A stretch of 64,000 bases of DNA from Rhizobium sp. CG5 (GTDB lineage Bacteria; Pseudomonadota; Alphaproteobacteria; Rhizobiales; Rhizobiaceae): positions 124,001-188,000 of the forward strand of contig NZ_JABAEF010000003.1 of the NCBI RefSeq assembly GCF_023701945.1, given 5' to 3'. This document shows positions 33,893 to 41,920 of the stretch, piece by piece (within the stretch, counting starts at the first letter, position 1; every line of letters starts with the position of its first letter). The notes beneath the pieces are model-generated. The model was not told where the DNA came from. It ran no database searches and was given only the letters and a program-made list of their open reading frames with translations. The position numbers were made by a program, and so were the translations under genes.

Positions 33893-35101
33893 CTATCCGA
33901 CAGTTCGCGTGAGCGAGGCGGTCTTCGGGTCGTAGGCATAGCCGGTGATGGTTCCGTCCCTGATCTTCTCGATTGCTTCATCGACCACGAAAAGCGGCAC
34001 AAGGAACCATTCTCGCGGGATGATCGGCATGCCGAAGCGATCCTTGATCTCGATGTCAAGGCGGGCCTTGCCGAAGATCCGATGGATCAGGTTCTCAAGC
34101 CGGGTGCGATTGATGTTGAATAGCTCGTAGGTCGCGACGACCTCGACATCGGCCATAAGGAAGGTCGGGTCGAGCTTCGCGTTGGCGAGGCGACGCGCGA
34201 CGTCACCGCCGGTCACGCCGATCTTGTGCAGCACGTCACGATGCGCGGCAACGGCTGGATGATCGGATTTGCTACGCAGCACATAGACGATGCCGCTCGC
34301 CTCGTCTCCTTCCTCGCTCTGGTCGGCGAACAAGGGACCTGCTACCGGATCACTAATTCGCCTGCCGGCCTCGTCCTTATAAAGCGCCCGCTGAAGCGAT
34401 CGCAAAAGCAGATCGCTTTCGGTTCCGTTGGAATAGATGACTCTGAGTCGCGCATCCGTTTCCCCATTCGGAGCCTTGAACGGCTCTCCGACCTCGGCGA
34501 CGTAGGCGGTTTGTCCGCCAAGGACAAAAAACTGTCCCGCCTTGATTTCCGCTTTCAGGAAACCCGCGTCCTTCACAAACCGCCGTGTCATGCGAACGCC
34601 GTTTTGAAGATCGCGCTGCACCTGCTCGAACAACGGCTTGAACTGGTCGAAATCCTCGCATTGCTGGCGGTTGGCGATTTCCTCGGCCGCCCGCTTCTCT
34701 GCAGCCGACCGAACATGCCGGAGTTCCGTGATGTCGCTCGGCTCGTCGACCACCCCAAGCTGCGCGAGAAGCTCGTCATCGTCGAGGTCATCGGGCGCGC
34801 TGACAGGGGCAGGCTCCGTAGCACCTAGAAGCCCTTGATGATCGAGGCGTTCGATCACGGCGCGGCAATCGGCCCGCTCGCGCAGCCGATCGAGGCGCAC
34901 CGCATATAGGCGCTCGAAGATGTCGCGGTGCTCACCGTGCTGCGGAGGCCGGCCGTGCTGCTCGACGAAACGCTGAATCTCCTCGAAGCCGGCGATAACG
35001 CGCTCTTCGCGCGGTGTCCGGCTGGATTCCTTCTTCGCCTCGACTTCTACGCCAAGCTCTTCGAGAAGCGCGTCATCCTCGTCGGTGAAGCCCTTAGCCA
35101 C
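33893..35101 (-). CDS. GIY-YIG nuclease (T5orf172 type) of the restriction-like operon
   Basis: A 402-residue protein with a helical, acidic N-terminal half (residues ~1-180) and a C-terminal T5orf172/MUG113-type GIY-YIG domain (~265-385). The domain has GIVYVLRSKSDHPA, HKIGVTGGDVARRLANAKLD, LENLIHRIFGKARLDIEIKD and a final PREWFLVPLFVVDEA. The YVL and KIG blocks correspond to the GIY and YIG halves, and the Glu in LENLIH could bind metal. It overlaps the helicase gene by eight bases and is the last gene of the operon, suggesting it supplies the cutting activity. Confidence 0.8.
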   Translation of the reverse strand: MAKGFTDEDDALLEELGVEVEAKKESSRTPREERVIAGFEEIQRFVEQHGRPPQHGEHRDIFERLYAVRLDRLRERADCRAVIERLDHQGLLGATEPAPVSAPDDLDDDELLAQLGVVDEPSDITELRHVRSAAEKRAAEEIANRQQCEDFDQFKPLFEQVQRDLQNGVRMTRRFVKDAGFLKAEIKAGQFFVLGGQTAYVAEVGEPFKAPNGETDARLRVIYSNGTESDLLLRSLQRALYKDEAGRRISDPVAGPLFADQSEEGDEASGIVYVLRSKSDHPAVAAHRDVLHKIGVTGGDVARRLANAKLDPTFLMADVEVVATYELFNINRTRLENLIHRIFGKARLDIEIKDRFGMPIIPREWFLVPLFVVDEAIEKIRDGTITGYAYDPKTASLTRTVG

Positions 35102-37175
35102 GCGCCGCCTCCGTCTTCATGCGTTGAAGGAACGCCACGCCTTCGGCCATGCGCTTTTCCCAGGCGTCGGGCGAGGTGATCGAGGGGAGTCGGCCACGCT
35201 CCTGCTTGAACTTCAAAGCCCGCTTGGCAAGCTCGCGCGCCTCCTCGATCGTCAGCGTGGCACGCTTGGCCCCGATCACGGCCGCGACCTGCTTTAGGCT
35301 CTCCTCGCTCATGGTCTTCGCGAGGATGGCATAGGCTTCGCCGAAGGGGTTGATACGGTCGATCAGGTCGATGTCCAGCTCGCGCACGTCCATTGCAAAC
35401 TTGCGGACACCCTCGACGAAGGCCGTGTTCGGGCTCTTGTCGCCGTCGCCATCGGCTCCGCCCAAAGCGACTTCCTTGGCCTTCTGCGCAAGGTTCAGAG
35501 CGGCGACGGCGTGCTGGCGCACGGCCTCCTGATCCTCTTCGTCCAGCTCGGGAAACTTGTCCTTGATGATCTTGCCCATGCGTAGCTGGGTCAGCTCTTC
35601 TGCCAAGGTCTCGCCACCAGCGTGCTCGCCATCAAACAGGCCGCGCGTGATCGTCGTCTTGTCCTGCACGAAGGCGGCGATGACCTCGTTCAAGTCCTGC
35701 TGGCAGATGCGCTGCGCTTCCTCGCTCTTCGGCGCGACAAGACCTTTGATCTCGATCTGGAACTGCCCCGTCTCCTCGTTGAAGCCGACGTTGGTCTTAT
35801 TGGGATCATAGCCGCCTTCGCCATAGTCGAAGCCGGGCGTCGGTCCGCTCTGCGGGTTCTTGGGCTTGAACTCGAAGCGCGGCGCAAGCACTTGCTCCAT
35901 GAGCAGGCTTGCCGCGATGGCCTTCAGCGTGTCGTTGACCGCCTCGGTGACGGCTTCCTCGGAGGCGTCCGGCTCGGCAATCAGGTTGGTGAAGCGGGAG
36001 CGGGTCTTGCCCGGCGCGTCGCGGGTGGCGCGGCCGATAATCTGCACGATCTCGGTGAGGCTCGACCGATAGCCGACTGTCAGCGCGTGCTCGCACCAAA
36101 TCCAGTCGAAGCCTTCCTTCGCCATGCCGAGCGCGATGATGATGTCCACATGGTCGCGGTTGTTCTTCTGTGCCGGGTCCTTCAGCGCGGCGGAAACCCG
36201 GTCCCGCTTGGCGGCGTCATCATCAACCAGGTCGGCAATCCGAAGGACGCGGCCTTCGGGCGTCTTAACCAGTTGGAAGCCGGTGGCGAGGTCTGCCCCC
36301 TGCCATTCGCCCAACTCCTCGATGATGTGCTCGACCTCCCTGATCTTGTCCTTCGTGCTCTCGCGCGAATTGACGGAGGGGATGTGGACTATCGTTTTTT
36401 CGGCGGGGTCGAGCACCTTCAGGATGTCGTCGGCATAGGAACCCGAATAGAAGAAATAGCCGATGTCGAGCTGCTTCAGATATTCGTAGCCATTGAGCTG
36501 CTCATAATAGGTGTAGGTGACGGTATCGAACTTCGACTCGTCCTGCGGGGCGAGCACGGCTTCGGCATCGCCCCGGAAATAGGAACCCGTCATCGCAACG
36601 ATATGCACGCGGTCGCGGGCGATGAACTGGCCGAGATGCAGGCCGAGCTTGTTGTCGGGGTTGGCGGAAACGTGGTGGAATTCGTCAACGGCGATCAGCC
36701 GATCGTCGAAGGCTTCTACCCCGAACCTGTCCACGGCGAAGCGGAAGGTGGCATGGGTGCAGACCAGCACCTTGTCGTCGCTTTGCAGGAACGCCTCGAC
36801 CGAATTGACCTTGCCGCCATTGTCCGATCCGGGCGCGTTGCAAAGGTTCCATTTCGGCGCGACGGTCCAGTCGGCCCAGAAGCCGAATTTCGTCAGCGGT
36901 TCGTCGTTGAAGCTGGCGCCGATGGATTTTTCCGGCACGACGATGATCGCCTGCTTGAGCCCCTGATTGTGAAGCTTGTCGAGGGCGATGAACATAAGCG
37001 CGCGGCTCTTGCCCGAAGCGGGCGGCGACTTGATGAGAAGATACTGCTCGCCCCGCTTCTCATAGGCGCGTTCCTGCATCGGGCGCATGCCAAGGGCATT
37101 GGCCTTGGTCGAGCTGCCGTTGCGGCCGTAAGAGACTGAAACAGACGGGACGGATTTATCGGCTCTATTGGTCAT
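35094..37175 (-). CDS. DEAD/DEAH-box helicase of the restriction-like operon
   Basis: A 693-residue superfamily-2 helicase. Motif I SPPASGKS is at residues 50-57, motif Ia IIVVPEKSIG, motif II VDEFHH near 168-173, motif III AMTGSYF, and motif VI QIIGRATRDAPGKTRSR near 380-396. The second half is helical with an unfamiliar C-terminal domain (KRALKFKQERGRLPSITSPD). The fold matches helicases of type I and III restriction enzymes and of DISARM-like systems, but no nuclease domain is fused. It overlaps its neighbours by four and eight bases. A translocase role is inferred. Confidence 0.85.
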   Translation of the reverse strand: MTNRADKSVPSVSVSYGRNGSSTKANALGMRPMQERAYEKRGEQYLLIKSPPASGKSRALMFIALDKLHNQGLKQAIIVVPEKSIGASFNDEPLTKFGFWADWTVAPKWNLCNAPGSDNGGKVNSVEAFLQSDDKVLVCTHATFRFAVDRFGVEAFDDRLIAVDEFHHVSANPDNKLGLHLGQFIARDRVHIVAMTGSYFRGDAEAVLAPQDESKFDTVTYTYYEQLNGYEYLKQLDIGYFFYSGSYADDILKVLDPAEKTIVHIPSVNSRESTKDKIREVEHIIEELGEWQGADLATGFQLVKTPEGRVLRIADLVDDDAAKRDRVSAALKDPAQKNNRDHVDIIIALGMAKEGFDWIWCEHALTVGYRSSLTEIVQIIGRATRDAPGKTRSRFTNLIAEPDASEEAVTEAVNDTLKAIAASLLMEQVLAPRFEFKPKNPQSGPTPGFDYGEGGYDPNKTNVGFNEETGQFQIEIKGLVAPKSEEAQRICQQDLNEVIAAFVQDKTTITRGLFDGEHAGGETLAEELTQLRMGKIIKDKFPELDEEDQEAVRQHAVAALNLAQKAKEVALGGADGDGDKSPNTAFVEGVRKFAMDVRELDIDLIDRINPFGEAYAILAKTMSEESLKQVAAVIGAKRATLTIEEARELAKRALKFKQERGRLPSITSPDAWEKRMAEGVAFLQRMKTEAARG

Positions 37176-37954
37176 TTCTTACTCGCCTGTTGTGGATCGG
37201 CGCGGTCCTTCATGATGGCCTTGCCAAACCAATCCGGCACGTCAGTCATTTGGGAATCGATGACATTCTCTGGAACGTCCCGCCAGAACGCCAAGATCGC
37301 GTCCGAGAACGCCTGAAATTGATCGTCGCTCACCTTGAGGTGCGTGTGGTCACGATATTTTGTGTCTGAGAAAGCGCCGCCGGAGCCGTTGAACAGGTCA
37401 TCAAGATATTCAGGAAAACTACTTTTCAACTCATCGAGAGATTTGCCCTCGCCGTGTTTGTAGACGTTGACCACAAGGCGGCACGCATCAAGCGTGCGGA
37501 AGTAGTCTGCATTGCGGACATTCCAGCCGAAGCTTTCTAGCAAGTCGGCGATCTGGCCGAAGTCAGCCGACCAGACCTTCAAGGTGGCGTTGTCGCCACG
37601 ATGCCAATGCTGAATCTCACGTGCCAGCCAATCGCGTAGCTGCTTGTCCCACTCGTGGAACATCCCAGCGACGGCGCTCAAGCGGGTTTGCTCTCGCATG
37701 CCGCTCAAGAGCCCATAGAACTCGATGCCCACGTCGTTGGCTGCTTCATAGAAGTCGCCGGGGTCATGTCGGTCCGGGTCAAAGTGCTGACCACTTTGCT
37801 CCAGCCACTCCTCGGCTGCCTGGTCGGCATCAACCTCAATTTCGTCGAACTGCGAAAGCAAACGCTTCCGCGCCTGCTCGACATAGAACAAATGCCCCTT
37901 GATCAACGATTGCCGAAACGGTCCCCACATTTGGAACAACACATAGCTGCTCAT
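37172..37954 (-). CDS. HEPN-like unknown protein of the restriction-like operon
   Basis: A 260-residue mostly helical protein with blocks GIEFYGLLSGMREQTRLSAV, MFHEWDKQLRDWLAREI and ACRLVVNVYKHGEGKS. The RLVVNVYKHGEG segment resembles the conserved helix of HEPN-like proteins (R/N followed by KHG), which may be RNases or structural partners. I do not recognise the exact family. It overlaps both the methyltransferase and the helicase genes by four bases, so it is made together with them and is probably an essential part of the system. Confidence 0.6.
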   Translation of the reverse strand: MSSYVLFQMWGPFRQSLIKGHLFYVEQARKRLLSQFDEIEVDADQAAEEWLEQSGQHFDPDRHDPGDFYEAANDVGIEFYGLLSGMREQTRLSAVAGMFHEWDKQLRDWLAREIQHWHRGDNATLKVWSADFGQIADLLESFGWNVRNADYFRTLDACRLVVNVYKHGEGKSLDELKSSFPEYLDDLFNGSGGAFSDTKYRDHTHLKVSDDQFQAFSDAILAFWRDVPENVIDSQMTDVPDWFGKAIMKDRADPQQASKK

Positions 37955-40728
37955 GCCGACGCCGCCTTCCTGGCCTTGAGGGCCTTGCCTGGGGTGGCGG
38001 TTATCTTGGTGTAGAGGTCGAACAGCTTTTCCAGCCGCTCGGTATCGTTGCGGAACCGGCGGCCGATATAGATGCGCTCAAGCACCTCGTCGTTGCGCTC
38101 GTGGGCCTCCCGCAAGTCGGCGGGCATATTGTCGGGATTGTAGAGATCGGCGACCGTCGCCGGGAAATGCGCTTCACGCGCCAACAGGATGTCCTCGGCG
38201 CAACGCGTCAGGTCGGCTATGTTCTTCTCGGTGAGCGCGGGGACCGGGAAAGTGTTCCAGCCGAGGGTGTTGGAATATGCAAAATCGGTTCGCGTGCGCC
38301 CGCATACCGTCGCGATCCACATTACGTGAAGACGTGATGCTATGATCGATAGCAGCCAAATTGGTTCATCATATAGAGCAAAGCTTTGACTGCTGACCAC
38401 GCCGCTAGCGTCGATAATCCCAACAGGCAGAAATTCTCGATTCTCTGACGTAATTCTCGGAAGAACGATAGTATGGTTTCGGGCTCGCCTCATCTCACGA
38501 AACTGATGAGCGCGATCGGCCATCTGGTTGGCGCTCTTATCTGGGCTCGCGAGCCTAAGAGCTTTCACCGCCTCTATCCGTTCAGCGACTGTTGGGTAGC
38601 TCATGGCTTCAGATAGATTTTTATCATCAATCCATAGGCAGTACACACTCTCTCCACGAATAAAATCTGCCGAACCGTAAATCCGTCGAATGATATTTCG
38701 TTTGCTCTCTTCTGGAAGGCCAAGTCCACCTATTTCATCACGGCTCATCCGCAGATGTCCGCCGTCCACCACCTTATTCCCGAAGATCATCTTTGGAATG
38801 GTAGAAATAGGGGAGCTTTCTTTGCTCACGATGATGTTGCGACCAGCCGCTAGGTACGCATTGATGTTGTCCGTCTGTTTCTCAATCGTTGTGCCGTTCT
38901 CGCCGATCGAAAATAGCCGCCGCAAATTGCCTGCGTGATTTGAGATGCCAATGATGGCAACCGTTACACCTGCATTATGGCTCGCCAGATTAGCCCACTT
39001 GAATGAGGTGTGTGCGAACGCGATCTCATGGCCGGTCTGCAAGATCAACGGCCAGAGGATTGGCACTTGCTGACCTTGGCAAATTGAATTGGTGGCCACA
39101 AAAGCAGAAATGGTATTAGTCTGCGTGCCGTAATCAGCAGCTTTCATGAACCAACCAGCGACATAATCGAGCGATTTCCAGCTCTTTGTGCGTCCATCGA
39201 AAATTTGCTGAAGGTCGTATTTCTGCTCGGCCGATTGCCATGTCGAGCCGAGATATGGCGGATTTCCGCAGATATACGTCTCTCCTCCTTCATTCTCGAA
39301 GTCGATCTGAGCCTGATCGAGCGGAGTGTGGAACAGATCATCAGCCTGGTGCTTCACGCCGGTCCCCGTGGACGGGCAGATACTCAGCCAATCCAGCCGC
39401 AGGGCGTTGCCGCACGTAATCCAGTTCTCGGCGTCCAGAGGCAGGAAGTCTCGCAGGGCCTCCTTTTGGCCGCGATAGAGCACGTCGCACTGATACTCGG
39501 CGATAATGAGTGCAAGGCGTGCGATCTCGGCCGGGAAGTCGCGCAGCTCGATCCCTCGAAAGTTTGTGAGCGGGATGTCGCTGCGCCGGTCGGCCTCGCC
39601 GCGGCGCTTGTCGATCTCAGCTTCGATCGCCCGCATCTGCTTGTAGGCGATGACAAGGAAGTTGCCGGAGCCGCAAGCCGGATCGAAGATCCTGATCCGC
39701 GACATGCGCTTGCGTAGGTTCAGCAACATGCGCGGATTGTCCCCGGCCTCGGCCAGCCGCGTGCGCAGGTCGTCGAGGAACAGCGGATTGAGCACCTTCA
39801 GGATGTTCGGAACGCTGGTATAGTGCATCCCGAGCGCGCCACGTTCCTCGTCCTCCGCGACGGCCTGAATCATCGAGCCGAAGATGTCGGGATTGATCTT
39901 CGTCCAGTCGAGATTGCCGATGTGGAGAAGGTAGGAGCGCGCGATGCGGCTGAAGCGCGGCACGTCCATGCTGCCGGAGAAGAGCCCGCCGTTCACATAG
40001 GGGAACTGGTCGGCCCAGCGGGGAATCCCTGCCGCAACGCGATCCGCGCTCTTCATATTCATGGCGCGGAACAACGTGCCGATCACCTCATGGGTGTTGG
40101 ACGAGTCCTTGGCGCTCATTTGCTCGACGGTGGTGGTGAAGCGCCGCGTGCCGCCGAAGATGTCGGTGTCCTCCGCGAAGAAGCAGAAGATCAGCCGCGC
40201 CATGAAATGATTCATGTCAGGCCGGCGTTCGGCCGTTCCCCATTCGGGATTGTCCCTCAGAAGCTCGACATAGAGGCGGTTCAGGCGGCTGGTCGCCCGG
40301 ATATCGAAGGAACTGTCGCGTACCTGCTTCACGGTGGTGATGCCGGCGAGCGGCAGGAAAAAGCCGAAATGGTCGGGGAAGTCGGCAAAGGCGCAGACGA
40401 CCGTCTCGCCCGATGCCAAGTCCTCGGCCTCGAACGTGTCGCCATCGGTCGCCTGCACGAATCTCGCCTTCGCCCGCGTCGTTGCCGGGCTGGCCTTCAG
40501 CGCAGCAAGGGTGTTCGTCACCTCGCCGGGTGCGGCGACGGCGATATGGATGTTGTTGGTCTGAAGGACGCCGCCAAGGTCGGACTTGTTCGACTCGCCC
40601 TTGCGCAGCCGCTTGAGAGTCGTTTCCTTGTTCCCGAAGGCTTGCAGGAAGAGATAAGGAAACTCCCCCGCGTCGAACGGCTGCTCTGCGAGCGCCGATA
40701 TGGCCTCTTCAATCTCGACGGCGTTCAT
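37951..40728 (-). CDS. Adenine-type DNA methyltransferase, MmeI-like architecture
   Basis: A 925-residue class I SAM-dependent DNA methyltransferase. The N-terminal region (~1-330) resembles the MmeI-type N and helical spacer parts but shows no clear D...ExK nuclease site. Motif I DPACGSGNFLV is near 347-357 and catalytic motif IV NPPYLGS near 486-492, giving N6-adenine specificity. A likely target-recognition region (~600-820) and C-terminal helices follow. I chose the ATG at 40728 with GGGGGA upstream; it overlaps the HigA-like gene by 20 bases. As cutting seems to be supplied by the GIY-YIG partner, it may act for protection only. Confidence 0.85.
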   Translation of the reverse strand: MNAVEIEEAISALAEQPFDAGEFPYLFLQAFGNKETTLKRLRKGESNKSDLGGVLQTNNIHIAVAAPGEVTNTLAALKASPATTRAKARFVQATDGDTFEAEDLASGETVVCAFADFPDHFGFFLPLAGITTVKQVRDSSFDIRATSRLNRLYVELLRDNPEWGTAERRPDMNHFMARLIFCFFAEDTDIFGGTRRFTTTVEQMSAKDSSNTHEVIGTLFRAMNMKSADRVAAGIPRWADQFPYVNGGLFSGSMDVPRFSRIARSYLLHIGNLDWTKINPDIFGSMIQAVAEDEERGALGMHYTSVPNILKVLNPLFLDDLRTRLAEAGDNPRMLLNLRKRMSRIRIFDPACGSGNFLVIAYKQMRAIEAEIDKRRGEADRRSDIPLTNFRGIELRDFPAEIARLALIIAEYQCDVLYRGQKEALRDFLPLDAENWITCGNALRLDWLSICPSTGTGVKHQADDLFHTPLDQAQIDFENEGGETYICGNPPYLGSTWQSAEQKYDLQQIFDGRTKSWKSLDYVAGWFMKAADYGTQTNTISAFVATNSICQGQQVPILWPLILQTGHEIAFAHTSFKWANLASHNAGVTVAIIGISNHAGNLRRLFSIGENGTTIEKQTDNINAYLAAGRNIIVSKESSPISTIPKMIFGNKVVDGGHLRMSRDEIGGLGLPEESKRNIIRRIYGSADFIRGESVYCLWIDDKNLSEAMSYPTVAERIEAVKALRLASPDKSANQMADRAHQFREMRRARNHTIVLPRITSENREFLPVGIIDASGVVSSQSFALYDEPIWLLSIIASRLHVMWIATVCGRTRTDFAYSNTLGWNTFPVPALTEKNIADLTRCAEDILLAREAHFPATVADLYNPDNMPADLREAHERNDEVLERIYIGRRFRNDTERLEKLFDLYTKITATPGKALKARKAASA

Positions 40729-41017
40729 GCATCCCCCCGCTTTCCGTAGCCGAGGCGCGGAAAGGCTCGACCTTGATCTTGTTGGCCCGGTGCATGACCT
40801 CGGCCAACTCATAGTCGAGCTGCCGGATCAGCCATTCGCGGGCTGGCGTGCCGAACGCCTTTTCCAGCCGGATGGCCATCTCGGGCGAGATTCCCGACCG
40901 GGCATTCAGCAAATTGCTGAGGGTTTGCCGATCGACGCCGAGGATTCGGGCGGCGTCGGTTACGCTCAACCCGTTCTTTTCAACGCAATCTTGCCGGACG
41001 GCCGTTCCTGGGTGCAT
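40709..41017 (-). CDS. higA: HigA-like XRE antitoxin, orphan, first gene of the operon
   Basis: A 102-residue HigA-family protein: MHPGTAVRQDCVEKNGLSVT, then DAARILGVDRQTLSNLLNAR (HTH) and SGISPEMAIRLEKAFGTPA. The C-terminal tail is longer than usual. HigA normally follows and neutralises the RNase HigB. No intact higB precedes it here, only what looks like a decayed 3' end (41055-41128). It overlaps the methyltransferase start by 20 bases, so it may now serve as the operon's controller, like C proteins of restriction systems. Regulation of the operon is inferred. Confidence 0.82.
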   Translation of the reverse strand: MHPGTAVRQDCVEKNGLSVTDAARILGVDRQTLSNLLNARSGISPEMAIRLEKAFGTPAREWLIRQLDYELAEVMHRANKIKVEPFRASATESGGMHERRRD

Positions 41018-41054
41018 CGCCTGTCGATTCGTATCGCCCTTCGTTCATGCAGGA

Positions 41055-41128
41055 CTACAGTGATAATCGACACTGGGCAAGTTCCTCCAGGCCCGGCCTG
41101 CTATCAGGCCATTGGATTCACAGACTTA
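41055..41128 (-). pseudogene. Probable decayed 3' end of higB
   Basis: Directly upstream of higA the minus strand reads, across frames, IQWPDSRPGLEE and then VDYH at 41061-41072. HigB proteins end in a similar series (QWRICF-W-D...-P-x-VEIVDYH). Frameshifts and a stop break it up, and nothing HigB-like is seen further upstream. The match is short and judged by eye, so this is a moderate call. Confidence 0.4.
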
Positions 41129-41296
41129 TTTTCTTTGGCCAACGGTGTCCGGTACCGCAACGTGATCGGGCTTCCTAGAAGTCCGATACGCTTTATGGCT
41201 GGCTCATTCGTGACCAAAGCCGTCGGTGGATCGCGATGTTGGTCTGCGACGATGGCATTCCACTGGTCCAAAATGTCAGGACATATCCATTAAATA

Positions 41297-41325
41297 TTGA
41301 CTTTGTCAGATTACGTGCCTATGTT
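41297..41325 (+). promoter_or_regulatory. Promoter of the QueC-like operon
   Basis: TTGACT (41297-41302), a 17-base spacer and TATGTT (41320-41325) make a good sigma-70-type promoter. The ATG at 41345, with GGGAGG five bases before it, lies 19 bases past the -10 box, leaving a very short leader. The whole divergent gap 41018-41344 (327 bases) holds this promoter, the higB remnant and the undefined promoter of the opposite operon. Confidence 0.62.
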
Positions 41326-41344
41326 GCCGACATGGGAGGCGATC

Positions 41345-41920
41345 ATGACTGATGGACCATTCAGAAATGCGGAACTGCCCAGCCGCTGGAAGCGCTACGG
41401 CCAGGAACTGGTCAGTGATGCCGCGAGCCCGGAAGAGCGCACGATGCATGCGTGCCACAGCATGATTGGTGACGTGGACATGAAGGCATTCAGTCCTCTT
41501 TTCGATGAACTCAAAGCTCACGCCGGGCGTGCCCAAATGGACCTGGACCCTGTCACGACGGTCGAAACGATTTTCGACAATCATGCGCCGTTGCCTTTGA
41601 CGGACGCCCTACAACGGCATTTGATAGCCAACCTCCAAGATCAAATGTCTCCCGACAAGGCCCTCGGTGAGGCGCTCGAAAGCACGGCAAAAGAGTGGAT
41701 CGGCATTACCAAGAACCGCCTCGACGAAGAATGCATCCGTGCCCGCGAACTCGGCGATATGAGCCGAGAAGAGTACCGGAAGGGAATCGAGCGGAACCGC
41801 GAGACGTTCGCTGCGATCAAGTCCAGTGAACTCAGCGACGCCTTAGCAACGGGCAACAAGCGCGCTTTCAGTCAGGCAGTTCAGAAGAAAGCCGGCGTAG
41901 ACGCGGGGCCCGAGGAGTGA
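41345..41920 (+). CDS. Unknown protein, first gene of the QueC-like operon
   Basis: A 191-residue soluble, helix-rich protein that I do not recognise. Visible parts are an N-terminal polar stretch (TDGPFRNAELPSRWKRYGQE), an acidic middle (IGDVDMKAFSPLFDELKAHA), a His/Leu-rich helix and a charged C-terminal coiled-coil-like stretch (EEYRKGIERNRETFAAIKSS). No catalytic motif is evident. The stop overlaps the QueC-like start (GTGA). In Qat and type IV CBASS a QueC-like enzyme works with a neighbouring protein, so this could be a partner or modification substrate, which is speculation. Confidence 0.6.
   Translation: MTDGPFRNAELPSRWKRYGQELVSDAASPEERTMHACHSMIGDVDMKAFSPLFDELKAHAGRAQMDLDPVTTVETIFDNHAPLPLTDALQRHLIANLQDQMSPDKALGEALESTAKEWIGITKNRLDEECIRARELGDMSREEYRKGIERNRETFAAIKSSELSDALATGNKRAFSQAVQKKAGVDAGPEE

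Noticed and set aside
35622..37139. 505-codon plus-strand open frame opposite the helicase
   Set aside because: Antisense shadow of the DEAD/DEAH helicase; no motif of its own.
41059..41076. CAGTG-N8-CACTG as a HigA operator
   Set aside because: It lies in the spacer of only a weak promoter-like pair and inside the presumed higB remnant (VDYH codons), so the symmetry may be accidental.
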